A stretch of 12,359 nucleotides of DNA from Akkermansiaceae bacterium UBA4589. GTDB lineage: Bacteria; Verrucomicrobiota; Verrucomicrobiia; Verrucomicrobiales; Akkermansiaceae. How positions within the stretch are numbered: the stretch's first letter is position 1; each line of letters opens with the position of its first letter. The position numbers were made by a program, and so were the translations under genes. The notes under the pieces were generated by a model. It did not search any database. It was not told where the DNA came from and saw only the letters and a program-made list of their open reading frames with translations. Below are positions 1 to 7,343 of the stretch, piece after piece. The DNA is taken from assembly GCA_002387565.1 (NCBI GenBank), contig DGJT01000063.1, positions 1 through 12,359 on the forward strand, given 5' to 3'.

Positions 1-513
1 GTGATGTCGACTCAAGCGGGGGTTGATATGGTGGAGAATGGAGTAGATGCGCAAAACGCCTTGCAACTACTAGCAGGTATAGGAGGCACAGGTACTGCTA
101 TTTATAGTAACAAAAGTGTCTTAAGTCTTAGTGATATTGAAACCCCAGCATTACAAGTTGGAGGGGTAGATGTTTCAAACACTACAACGCTCTACAGAGC
201 AGTTTCTAAAGATGAGTTGTTAGATGTGGCAGATAACGGTTTCCGACTTGGTCCTAATGCCATGGGAAATAAGTGGTTTGCTGAATCTGCAGGAGATGCT
301 TCGGAGTGGGGTAAAAAGTTCTTCAAGTGGGACAAAGAGCCTGTGTTTACAATGGAAGTAAAACTTCCTAATTCCGTTGCTGATAAGTTTATGAGGAATC
401 CCAAATTGGATGGGATTGGTCCTGCACGATCTGCAGATGCAGACCTATTGAAGCTTCTTAATAAAGAGGCTGATGTTAAGGTTTTGAACGGAAATGTATT
501 ACCATCAAACTAA
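1..513 (+). CDS. C-terminal toxin cassette of a polymorphic toxin (5' end outside window)
   Basis: The reading frame is open from the first base to TAA at 511-513 (170 residues visible), so the gene probably continues to the left; the GTG and ATG at its edge need not be a start. Residues 8-36 are a Gly/Ala-rich stretch of the kind that links RHS or filamentous-haemagglutinin proteins to their toxin tips. Residues 64-69 (LYRAVS), 89-96 (GNKWFAES) and 136-144 (LDGIGPARS), with a following short tail, match the layout of a common RHS C-terminal toxin module. The YR and later Ser/Glu positions would fit an ADP-ribosyltransferase-like fold, but this is inference and I cannot assign the activity. 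A one-base overlap with the next gene fits a toxin/immunity pair. An orphan, displaced toxin tip without a delivery module is also possible, because nothing upstream is visible. Confidence 0.6.
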   Translation: MMSTQAGVDMVENGVDAQNALQLLAGIGGTGTAIYSNKSVLSLSDIETPALQVGGVDVSNTTTLYRAVSKDELLDVADNGFRLGPNAMGNKWFAESAGDASEWGKKFFKWDKEPVFTMEVKLPNSVADKFMRNPKLDGIGPARSADADLLKLLNKEADVKVLNGNVLPSN

Positions 514-803
514 TGAAAAATTATTCTAAAGTCAGTTTGAAGTGGCTAGTTGATGATGGTTTTCCTTTTCCTAAAGAAAAACAGTTTTCATGCACTGGAT
601 TCCTCGCAAATGAGGGAGAAGAGCAAATGATTAGTGTGATTGTGAAAATTACAAAAGACCAAGAAATTAAGTCAGCTAATAAGGCTGAATTGTTTGCTTT
701 GGTGGAAGAAATGAGTAATAAATTACCGTCAGTTGGCGACTTATTTATGCTTACATCAGGAATGAAAGTTGTTGCCGAATGCCGTGGTATTGAAACCTCT
801 TAA
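513..803 (+). CDS. Probable immunity protein of the upstream toxin
   Basis: This 96-residue protein starts at an ATG that shares its A with the toxin stop codon (TAATG), so translation is probably coupled. It has no signal peptide or membrane segment and would be cytoplasmic, as expected of a protein that neutralises a toxin delivered by sister cells or leaking from its own synthesis. It is mildly acidic, with an alternating strand/helix look: hydrophobic strands near 39-46 (MISVIVKI), a helix near 56-70 and a last strand near 84-92 (MKVVAECRG). I do not recognise a named immunity family. The role is inferred from size, position and overlap with a toxin-like reading frame. No homology is claimed. 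Confidence 0.6.
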   Translation: MKNYSKVSLKWLVDDGFPFPKEKQFSCTGFLANEGEEQMISVIVKITKDQEIKSANKAELFALVEEMSNKLPSVGDLFMLTSGMKVVAECRGIETS

Positions 804-859
804 GACTATCGCTGAGAAGTGAGATTAAGGGTGTGTGGAAGTCAAACCGCTCTTCGTAA

Positions 860-901
860 TTGGGGTCGTATCTTTGGGGTCGTATCTTTGGGGTCGGTTC
901 T
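860..901 (+). repeat. Three tandem 14-bp units, TTGGGGTCGTATCT type
   Basis: Units lie at 860-873, 874-887 and 888-901. The first two are identical (TTGGGGTCGTATCT) and the third is TTGGGGTCGGTTCT, differing at two positions; a fourth partial unit begins TTGAT at 902. The third unit plus its flank (GGGGTCGGTTCTTTGATTTT) resembles short GGGGTC-type sequences I associate with REP-associated tyrosine transposases (RAYT/Y1 family), but no transposase gene is visible here. The repeat itself is read directly; the link to RAYTs is from memory and unverified. Confidence 0.85.
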
Positions 902-1023
902 TTGATTTTTGATTTGATTCGACCAGCCTTATTGATGCCTATTCGGCATTTGCTTCGCAAACTAAGGTCTAAAATTATTCGTTATTCACTCATAATTGTT
1001 CAGAGCGTCGCTCACCTTTCGGG

Positions 1024-1043
1024 CAACATTATAAATAATGTTG
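1024..1043 (+). repeat. Stem-loop CAACATTA-TAAA-TAATGTTG
   Basis: Perfect 8-bp arms at 1024-1031 and 1036-1043 enclose a 4-base loop. Three G-U pairs could extend the stem on the plus-strand RNA (GGG 1021-1023 with TTT 1044-1046). A short TTTT follows directly. It could be a weak terminator for the toxin/immunity transcript or a leftover of a mobile end. The stem has only two G-C pairs, so terminator function is doubtful. Confidence 0.5.
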
Positions 1044-1162
1044 TTTTATAGCTCATTGTTTAGTCGCTGATTTGATAACTAACCAGAATTTGAAGGAGCG
1101 ACTTATCACTTGCGCAAAAACTATACATGGGACATATTAAATAGTAATCAATCATAGCTTTA

Positions 1163-1477
1163 ATGATAATGCGTCAGTTCAAACTCTTGGTACTAAGTCT
1201 CCTCTGTCTTATAGGATTACAGGGGAATATGACCCAAGCCCTAGGAGCCAACTACATAGCGCATGGACCAACTGAACCCATCTGGGATAACCCCTACCTA
1301 GAATACACCCTCAAACCTCTAACACACGCAGGTGTCCAAGGAGCTATAGATACAGCGGTCTTTGGAGGAATGTTAGGAGTGACAATATTTGGCATTTTTA
1401 TGACTCCAGTCTTTTATGTCTTGGTTCAAGGATTGGTTGAGAGAAGGGAAGAGAAAAAAGAGCGACTTGAATCTTAA
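1163..1477 (+). CDS. Small membrane protein with an RND-pump C-terminal segment (possible gene relic)
   Basis: This 104-residue ORF starts at ATG 1163; a second in-frame ATG at 1169 would give 102 residues. Residues 6-27 are hydrophobic behind a basic start (MRQFKLLVLSLLCL) and look like a signal peptide or anchor. Residues 28-60 are not recognised. Residues 63-91 (TAVFGGMLGVTIFGIFMTPV and onward), followed by a charged tail (ERREEKKER), closely resemble the final transmembrane helix and cytoplasmic end of RND-family (HAE1/AcrB-like) permeases, which are about 1000 residues long. The simplest reading is a deletion derivative: a secretion leader joined to the last piece of an efflux pump. A genuine small membrane protein cannot be excluded, because the frame is intact. 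The next gene starts 3 nt after the stop, so the two may be co-transcribed. Confidence 0.55.
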   Translation: MIMRQFKLLVLSLLCLIGLQGNMTQALGANYIAHGPTEPIWDNPYLEYTLKPLTHAGVQGAIDTAVFGGMLGVTIFGIFMTPVFYVLVQGLVERREEKKERLES

Positions 1478-1480
1478 GCT

Positions 1481-2350
1481 ATGTCTCAAGAACAGAGTCA
1501 ATTCCTCCTTGATAGTCTTGTTGAGTCCAACTTGCTCGTAGATGTCATAGCTGGGTTGCCTAGTTTTGACCGAGATTTTCTGAATAAAGTGCAGTTGGCT
1601 CAATCTGAGTCACTCAATTTTGAGCAGAAGTTGGGGCATTTATATGAGGATGCGTTAGAGCTATTATTTAAACGCTCGTCTCAGTTCAAGCAAGTGCTAA
1701 GAGGGGTGCAAGTGATTGAAAATTTACCTCACCCGCAAAAAGGCAAACGCACATTGGGAGAGTTTGATTATTTGTTAGAGACCCAAGAGGGGCAATGGTT
1801 ACATGTAGAGTTGGCAGTGAAATTTTATCTAGCTATGCCAATATCAAAACCTACGGATAGGGGGCATTTGTGGCCAGGGCCTGATGCTCGTGATGCATGG
1901 GAGCGTAAGCATCAACACATGATCAATCATCAGTTTAGTCTGGCTAAGCACGGTGCAGCCCAACAAGTCTTACAGGGAATTTGTGGCACTGCAACCATAC
2001 AAAGTCAGCATCTCATCTATGGATGTTTATTTGACAGGTACAACAGCGCCGAGCCCCAAGCTGCGATTGATACGTCACCCACAGCTCATAGAGGGCAATG
2101 GCTGTATAGTCATGAGCTGCCTAATTCTACCTTAGCTCAACAACAATCCCTCTTCATAATACCTAAACACCTCTGGCCGTGCTTGCCGACAGAGCCACTC
2201 TGTCAAGTTTTAGGCTCTAGTCAGCCACAAACTAGCATAGAAGATATTCAAACGATCATTGCTAAAAAACAACGTTGTATTATGCTAACTGATGGTTGTG
2301 AGCGTTACTTTGTAGCGCCTGATCATTACCCAACGGTGAAGCCTCTATAA
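1481..2350 (+). CDS. DUF1853 family protein
   Basis: This 289-residue soluble protein has no signal peptide or membrane segment. It shows the signature pattern of the DUF1853 family: an early helix with E49/E56 (EQKLGHLYEDALE), then GEFDYLL at 93-99, HVELAVKFYL at 108-117, and WPGPDARDAWERK about 131-143 followed by a His/Gln-rich helix (MINHQFSLAKHG). D96, E110 and K114 sit where a PD-(D/E)XK-like nuclease core would place its metal ligands, although the E-x-x-x-K spacing is not canonical, so nuclease activity is inference. The biological role of the family is unknown to me. The length is near what I expect for it. It lies 3 nt downstream of the RND-relic ORF and about 100 bases before ileS. 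Confidence 0.75.
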   Translation: MSQEQSQFLLDSLVESNLLVDVIAGLPSFDRDFLNKVQLAQSESLNFEQKLGHLYEDALELLFKRSSQFKQVLRGVQVIENLPHPQKGKRTLGEFDYLLETQEGQWLHVELAVKFYLAMPISKPTDRGHLWPGPDARDAWERKHQHMINHQFSLAKHGAAQQVLQGICGTATIQSQHLIYGCLFDRYNSAEPQAAIDTSPTAHRGQWLYSHELPNSTLAQQQSLFIIPKHLWPCLPTEPLCQVLGSSQPQTSIEDIQTIIAKKQRCIMLTDGCERYFVAPDHYPTVKPL

Positions 2351-2370
2351 ACCTGATTATTCACTAGTTA

Positions 2371-2400
2371 TTGAGAGCAACCTTAAATATTGACTATTTA
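2371..2400 (+). promoter_or_regulatory. Weak candidate promoter for ileS
   Basis: TTGAGA at 2371-2376 and TATTTA at 2395-2400 are separated by 18 bases, leaving a leader of roughly 45 bases before the ileS ATG at 2454. A competing pair is TTGACT (2390-2395) with TAGCTT (2413-2418), 17 bases apart. Both match the housekeeping consensus only partly. I see no T-box leader features here. Confidence 0.25.
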
Positions 2401-2453
2401 CCTTACGCTTGGTAGCTTCACGCCCTAAAACTTTTGTTAATTTTACATGTGAT

Positions 2454-5249
2454 ATGAGCGAGAACGCTAAGAAAAATTTTAAAGATACGATTCAATTGCC
2501 ACAGACCACTTTCCCGATGCGTGGTGATTTGGTGCAAAAAGAGCCAGATTTTGTGCAAAAATGGCAGGACGAAGAATTGTATAATCGTATCTATAACAAG
2601 CGCAAAGCCCAAGGTGCTCCTAAGTTCGTGTTACATGATGGGCCTCCTTTTGCTAATGGCGATGTGCACATGGGAACAGCGCTGAACAAAACGCTCAAGG
2701 ATTTAGTGATTAAATCTAAAACTATGGCAGGTTTTGCTGCTCCTTATGTCCCTGGTTGGGATTGTCATGGATTGCCAATTGAGTACAAAGTAACTCAAGA
2801 CGCAAAGAATTTAGAGACAGCAGAAATCCGTAAACGTTGTGCCGAATTTGCGAGTGGTTGGATTGATACTCAGCGTGAGAGCTTTAAGCGCCTTGGGGTT
2901 TTAGCAAATTGGGAAGACCCTTATCTGACGATGAGTCCAGGTTATGAGGCTTCTATCTTGCGTGTGTTTAAGAAACTTGTTGAACGAGGAGCTGTATACC
3001 AGAGTCGTAAACCTGTGTTGTGGAGCTTTGGTGCTGGTACAGCGCTTGCTGAGGCAGAGATTGAGTACCAAGACAAGACGAGCCCTGCTATTTGGGTGAA
3101 ATTCAACTGGCAACCTAAGGAAGAAACCAAAGCAACTATTTCAGGTTTGTCTGATGATTTAGGTCTCGTGATTTGGACAACGACACCATGGACATTACCA
3201 GCTAACCTTGCGGTAGCTGTACATGAGCGCATTGAGTATGTCGTGGCTAATTTAGTAGGTGTAGGCGAAGCCAACAGTGGGCAAGTTCAACAACTACTCT
3301 TAGCTCAAGACTTGGTCGAAGATTTTTGTGAAAAGTGTGAGTATGAGCTCAAAGAGGTTATAGCCACTATCAAAGGCTCAGACCTCGAGGGTAGTGTCGC
3401 TCAACATCCATTTATGGAACGTGAATCGCCAGTCGTTTTAGGTGACTTTGTCACCACAGAGAGTGGTACAGGTATTGTGCATATCGCTCCAGGTCACGGT
3501 ACAGACGATTACATGGTAGGACAAAAGTATAACTTAGGGTTACTCTCTCCTGTAGATGATGGTGGCTGTTATACGGATGAGTGCGGTATTGATGAGTTGG
3601 TTGGCTTGCATGTATTTAAAGGCAATGCTTGGGTCATTGAGCATTTAGCAGGTCAACAAGCTTTGATGGGGCAGATGGCTTACAAGCACTCTTATCCGTA
3701 TTGCTGGCGTTCTAAAAAACCAGTTATTTTCCGTGCTGTTGAGCAATTTTTTATCTCATTGGCCAAGACAGAAGGTCATGAACAAGGGTTGCGTGAGCAA
3801 GCTCTAGAGCAGATTGATCAAGTAGAGTGGTTGCCACATTGGGGGCGTAATCGTATTTATGGTACAGTTGAGTCACGTCCAGATTGGTGTGTGTCACGTC
3901 AACGTACATGGGGGGTGCCTGTTCCTGCCTTTTTTGCGCCTGATGGACAGGTGATTCTCGAAGCTGAGTTGATTGAAAAAATTGCTGCACGTGCCGAGAA
4001 AGAAGGTTGTGACTTTTGGTTTGAGCTTAGTGATGAGCAGCTAGCTGCTAATTTTGATTTGCCTGCTGGCACTAAACGTGGCAGAGACACTTTAGATGTG
4101 TGGATTGATTCGGGCTGTAGTCATCATGCTGTGCTTGATCAACACGAGGAGTTGTCAGCGCCTGCTGATTTATACCTTGAGGCGACAGATCAACATCGTG
4201 GTTGGTTCCAGAGCTCATTGATGTTGAGCTTGGCAGCGCGTGATACAGCACCGTATAAGAAGGTGTTGACCCATGGTTTTGTGGTAGATAAGGATAAGAA
4301 GAGTAGCAAGCTCTCCAAGTCTGATGCTCAAAAGAGTGGCAAGCCGATTGATGCAGCTCATTTTTACAATAAATATGGAGCAGATATCATTCGTCTCTGG
4401 GTCTCAAGTGTGGACTGGCAAAATGAGGTGCCGTTTGGTGAGGAGTTATTCAAACAAATCACTGAGCCTTATCGTCGTTTGCGTAATACACTGCGTATTT
4501 TATTAGGGAATATCCCCGTAGGTGAGCAAGTGGCTCAACCTGATTTAGAGAATTTTACTCTGCTTGATAAGTGGTTGATGGAGCGTCTGAATGAACTTAC
4601 TGTAACGGTGACTCAAGCGTATGCTAATTATGATTTTCGTAAGGTGTTCACCACGATTAATCAATTTTGCACGAGTGACTTGAGTGCGCTGTATATTGAT
4701 ATCACCAAAGACAGAATGTACTGTGATGGGCTAGATGAGCCTAAGCGTCAAGTGAGTGTGTATGTGATTCAGCAAGTGTTCAATAGCTTGGTCAAACTCT
4801 TGGCTCCTATCCTGGCTTTTACAACTGAAGAAGCATGGCAACATGCAGGTTACGAAGGTAGCGTGCATGAGCAAGACTTCCCAGAAGTAGACAGTGCTTG
4901 GTCAGGACGTGAGAGCTCAGCATTAGTTGAAGAAGTGCTTAAATTAAGAGGTCAAATTCAAACCACTATCGAGGCGCAAGTTCAAGCCAAGGCATTTGCC
5001 AAGAATAATGAAGCTCTGATTGAGTTAACCTTGCCAGAGAGTCACGCTGCTTGGGGGTGGTTGCAAAATACCTCTGAAGCCAAAGAGTTCTTCATTATCT
5101 CTGATTTAGTGGTACAAGCAGGAGCTGAATTGCAAGTTGGTGCAAGCAAATCTGCACATGAGATGTGCCCACGCTGTCGTCGCTATGAACCTATCGCTCA
5201 AGGCAATGATTGTTGTGATCGTTGTGAGCAAGTGATGGTCACTGCTTAG
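2454..5249 (+). CDS. ileS: Isoleucyl-tRNA synthetase
   Basis: This class I synthetase charges tRNA-Ile in the cytoplasm and edits misacylated Val. The HIGH-type motif is HMGT at residues 72-75, within GPPFANGDVHMGTALNK. The KMSKS loop reads KLSKS at 619-623. The editing-domain motif TTTPWTLPANLAV is present near residues 243-255, and the catalytic core WVSSVDWQNEVPF follows the KLSKS loop. A C-terminal zinc ribbon carries C905, C908, C921 and C924. The 931-residue length is normal. I chose ATG 2454 because MSENAKKNFKDTIQLPQTTFPMRG aligns with the usual N-terminus; an in-frame TTG at 2409 would add 15 unsupported residues. There is no Shine-Dalgarno site. lspA follows after 30 bases, the classic ileS-lspA arrangement. 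Confidence 0.97.
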   Translation: MSENAKKNFKDTIQLPQTTFPMRGDLVQKEPDFVQKWQDEELYNRIYNKRKAQGAPKFVLHDGPPFANGDVHMGTALNKTLKDLVIKSKTMAGFAAPYVPGWDCHGLPIEYKVTQDAKNLETAEIRKRCAEFASGWIDTQRESFKRLGVLANWEDPYLTMSPGYEASILRVFKKLVERGAVYQSRKPVLWSFGAGTALAEAEIEYQDKTSPAIWVKFNWQPKEETKATISGLSDDLGLVIWTTTPWTLPANLAVAVHERIEYVVANLVGVGEANSGQVQQLLLAQDLVEDFCEKCEYELKEVIATIKGSDLEGSVAQHPFMERESPVVLGDFVTTESGTGIVHIAPGHGTDDYMVGQKYNLGLLSPVDDGGCYTDECGIDELVGLHVFKGNAWVIEHLAGQQALMGQMAYKHSYPYCWRSKKPVIFRAVEQFFISLAKTEGHEQGLREQALEQIDQVEWLPHWGRNRIYGTVESRPDWCVSRQRTWGVPVPAFFAPDGQVILEAELIEKIAARAEKEGCDFWFELSDEQLAANFDLPAGTKRGRDTLDVWIDSGCSHHAVLDQHEELSAPADLYLEATDQHRGWFQSSLMLSLAARDTAPYKKVLTHGFVVDKDKKSSKLSKSDAQKSGKPIDAAHFYNKYGADIIRLWVSSVDWQNEVPFGEELFKQITEPYRRLRNTLRILLGNIPVGEQVAQPDLENFTLLDKWLMERLNELTVTVTQAYANYDFRKVFTTINQFCTSDLSALYIDITKDRMYCDGLDEPKRQVSVYVIQQVFNSLVKLLAPILAFTTEEAWQHAGYEGSVHEQDFPEVDSAWSGRESSALVEEVLKLRGQIQTTIEAQVQAKAFAKNNEALIELTLPESHAAWGWLQNTSEAKEFFIISDLVVQAGAELQVGASKSAHEMCPRCRRYEPIAQGNDCCDRCEQVMVTA

Positions 5250-5279
5250 TAACCGTAAGGTTTATTCATAATCACTAAT

Positions 5280-5840
5280 ATGGCTCATTACTTAGATTCC
5301 AAGGCAAAGCTCTTGTTAACGCTAAGTTTGCCGCTGTATATTGTAGATCAAATTTCTAAGTTTTGGATTGTCTCAAATTTTCCTGAGCCTGGTTTTGGTT
5401 GGAAAGCTATCGAAGTCATTCCTAATTTTTTTAATATTGTGCGTGTGCACAATACGGGGATGGCTTTTGGTTTAGGTAATGGACAGAGTTGGTCGGTTAT
5501 TTTGTTTCCTATAATTTTAATGACGGCATTGACCTTACTTCTCAAATATTGGGAGCATGAGATGTTTACTGAAAATAAGTGGAGCAAAATTGCTCGTGCT
5601 TTTGTCGCTGCCGGTATTATTGGGAATTTAACCGATAGGTTGGTTCAAGGCTTTATGTTAGATTCTGTGAGACCTTTGGGTCTATGGGATAGGTTTAAGT
5701 CTGGGTATGTGGTGGATTTTCTCGATTTCCAATTTGGCACTTATCATTGGCCTTCATTTAATGTGGCTGATAGCTGTATATGTATCAGCGCAGGATGCTT
5801 GATTATAAGCACATTTTTGAGCTCAAAACAAAGCTCTTAA
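5280..5840 (+). CDS. lspA: Lipoprotein signal peptidase (signal peptidase II)
   Basis: This inner-membrane aspartyl protease cleaves prolipoproteins before the lipidated cysteine. It shows the N-terminal membrane segment with DQISK (D23 to K27), the HNTGMAFG motif (57-64, N58), NLTDR (116-120, D119) and SFNVADS (159-165, D164). D119 and D164 are the expected catalytic pair. There are four likely membrane spans (about 9-28, 69-88, 104-116 and 163-181). At 186 residues it is somewhat long because about 16-18 extra residues (from near 122 to 143, FMLDSVRPLGLWDRFK) sit between NLTDR and the usual VVDFLDF motif (144-150). This would enlarge the periplasmic part beside the active site. It follows ileS by 30 bases and is probably co-transcribed. 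Start is ATG 5280, without a Shine-Dalgarno site. Confidence 0.95.
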   Translation: MAHYLDSKAKLLLTLSLPLYIVDQISKFWIVSNFPEPGFGWKAIEVIPNFFNIVRVHNTGMAFGLGNGQSWSVILFPIILMTALTLLLKYWEHEMFTENKWSKIARAFVAAGIIGNLTDRLVQGFMLDSVRPLGLWDRFKSGYVVDFLDFQFGTYHWPSFNVADSCICISAGCLIISTFLSSKQSS

Positions 5841-5872
5841 ATAACTTAATTTATGAGTATTGTTCTCTAAAT

Positions 5873-5902
5873 TTGACAAAGCTTTCTAGATAGTCCAATA
5901 TA
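5873..5902 (+). promoter_or_regulatory. Promoter upstream of the UDP-glucose pyrophosphorylase gene
   Basis: A perfect TTGACA -35 box at 5873-5878 is followed after 17-18 bases by CAATAT or AATATA (5896-5902), a fair -10 box. Transcription would begin near 5909, only about 10 bases before the ATG at 5919, giving a very short leader without a Shine-Dalgarno site. It separates this transcription unit from ileS-lspA. Confidence 0.5.
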
Positions 5903-5918
5903 CCGCTCCTAGTTCTTC

Positions 5919-7340
5919 ATGAAAATTGACTTAGATAATTTAAGGTTTTTTAAAGAAAAAATGCAGCAAGCAGGTGTTGATAGCGCTGCACAGCAGTTTT
6001 TTTCGCAAGCTTATCTAAGTCTGAATAAAAATGAAGAGCAGGGTTATATATCAGAATCGCGCATAGAGTCTATAGAGGAACTTCCGTGCATGCAGAGCAT
6101 TAAGTCAATTCCCGTAAATAAAGCCTTACTTAATGAGTTAGTAGTTATCAAACTCAATGGGGGGTTAGGTACCAGCATGGGACTAGATAAACCTAAAAGT
6201 TTTTTACGGATCAAAGAGGATAAAAGCTTTCTGGATTTAGCTCTTGAGCAAATTATCAAGCAGCGCAAGACCTACGGTGTGGATGTGCAATTCTTGCTAC
6301 TCAATAGCTTTAATTCATCAGAAATCACCTTGGATTACCTGCGTGAAAATAAACAAGCAGAGTTAGCGGAATTAGGCGTGAGCGCTGAAGATTTAGAACT
6401 GTTGCAAAATCAAGTGCCTCGTATAGATAAGGCAACGGGATTACCAGCAGAGTATCCACAAAACCCTAAATTAGAATGGAACCCACCAGGGCATGGTGAT
6501 ATTTACACAAAGCTTTATACGAGCGGTAAATTAGCAAGCCTTATCAAGCAGGGTAAACGCTACGCGTTTATTTCTAATATGGATAATTTGGGCGCTATTT
6601 TTGACCCTAGTATTTTAAGTTACATCAAAGAGCAGCAGTTAGCCTTTGTTATGGAGGTTTGTGAGCGTAGCCAAGCTGATAAAAAAGGTGGACATCTAGC
6701 GAGAAACAAAGAAACCCAGCAATTAGTACTCAGGGAGAGAGCGCAATGCCTACCTCAAGATTTAGCGGATTTTGAAGATATCAAAAAGTATCAATATTTT
6801 AATACCAATAACTTATGGGTGAATTTGCAGGTGCTACATGATTTACTAGAAGAGCACCAAGGTGTGTTACCGTTAAATTTAATTCAAAACGAAAAACAGC
6901 TAGATTCTGCCAATAATGATTCTCCAAAAGTTCTGCAGCTAGAAACAGCTATGGGTAGTGCGTTGAGCTGTTATACTGCGCAACAAGCAAGTTTACTAAA
7001 GGTGGGACGAGAGAGGTTTATGCCAGTTAAAACAGTGAATGACTGGTGGTTAGTGCGTTCAGATGCCTATACACTCAATGCTGAATTTATTTTAAATCTC
7101 ACGACAAAAAATAAAGCTCCATTAGTAGATCTAGGTGATCATTATAGGTATTTAAATGAAGTTAATCGTTTAGGCTCTATTCCTTCGCTTAGGGAAGCCA
7201 CTCAGTTTAGTCTTAAGGATAAGTTTATTTTTGAAGAAGGGGTGATTATTAAAGGGGACGTGAGTTTTATCAATAGAGGTTCTCAGCCTGCGTTTATTGG
7301 CGCTGGGGTTTATGAAAACCAAACTTATCAATTTAATTAG
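5919..7340 (+). CDS. UTP-glucose-1-phosphate uridylyltransferase (eukaryote-type UDPGP family)
   Basis: The enzyme makes UDP-glucose and pyrophosphate from UTP and glucose-1-phosphate, feeding glycogen, trehalose, polysaccharide or LPS synthesis. It belongs to the UDPGP family typical of eukaryotes and some bacteria, not to the GalU family. Motifs: LNGGLGTSMG at 79-88 with KPKS at 91-94 (nucleotide-binding loop), NPPGHGD at 188-194 (uridine binding), NMDNLGA at 220-226, GGHLAR at 257-262, FNTNNLW at 294-300, LETAMGSA at 341-348 and KTVNDWWLVRSD at 371-382. In the last, two Trp replace the Leu residues common in the family. The C-terminal 60-70 residues form the expected left-handed beta-helix with FIEDNV-like repeats (FEEGVIIKGDVSF). 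Length 473 is usual. prmA follows 3 nt after its stop. Confidence 0.92.
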   Translation: MKIDLDNLRFFKEKMQQAGVDSAAQQFFSQAYLSLNKNEEQGYISESRIESIEELPCMQSIKSIPVNKALLNELVVIKLNGGLGTSMGLDKPKSFLRIKEDKSFLDLALEQIIKQRKTYGVDVQFLLLNSFNSSEITLDYLRENKQAELAELGVSAEDLELLQNQVPRIDKATGLPAEYPQNPKLEWNPPGHGDIYTKLYTSGKLASLIKQGKRYAFISNMDNLGAIFDPSILSYIKEQQLAFVMEVCERSQADKKGGHLARNKETQQLVLRERAQCLPQDLADFEDIKKYQYFNTNNLWVNLQVLHDLLEEHQGVLPLNLIQNEKQLDSANNDSPKVLQLETAMGSALSCYTAQQASLLKVGRERFMPVKTVNDWWLVRSDAYTLNAEFILNLTTKNKAPLVDLGDHYRYLNEVNRLGSIPSLREATQFSLKDKFIFEEGVIIKGDVSFINRGSQPAFIGAGVYENQTYQFN

Positions 7341-7343
7341 ACT

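Larger units (their letters stand above)
804..1162. other. Gene-poor spacer with repeats and dyads
   Basis: I see no convincing gene in these 359 bases. They hold a 14-bp tandem repeat at 860-901 and a T-rich run (902-917). There is a short hairpin around 949-961 (TTTGC-TTC-GCAAA), an 11-bp palindrome GAGCG-T-CGCTC at 1003-1013 and a stem-loop at 1024-1043. An inverted pair, AGTCGCT (1062-1068) and AGCGACT (1097-1103), lies just before the next gene. A 63-codon frame at 860-1051 begins inside the repeat and has no domain or start signal, so I treat it as chance. The mixture looks like scar tissue of past insertions or rearrangements between the toxin locus and the next gene. Confidence 0.6.

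Noticed and set aside
860..1051. 63-codon plus-strand frame in the spacer
   Set aside because: It starts inside the tandem repeat and shows no domain, start signal or coding character.
804..1162. Integron attC site or cassette boundary
   Set aside because: The dyads do not give the paired GTTRRRY/RYYYAAC core sites, and there is no integrase in view.
2409..2453. TTG start that would extend IleS by 15 residues
   Set aside because: The extra residues do not look like IleS, and ATG 2454 gives the usual N-terminus.
2351..2453. T-box riboswitch ahead of ileS
   Set aside because: The gap is about 100 bases and lacks the T-box sequence and a terminator/antiterminator fold.
2942..3274. 110-codon minus-strand frame inside ileS
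   Set aside because: It is a shadow of the strongly supported ileS frame and has no recognisable domain.
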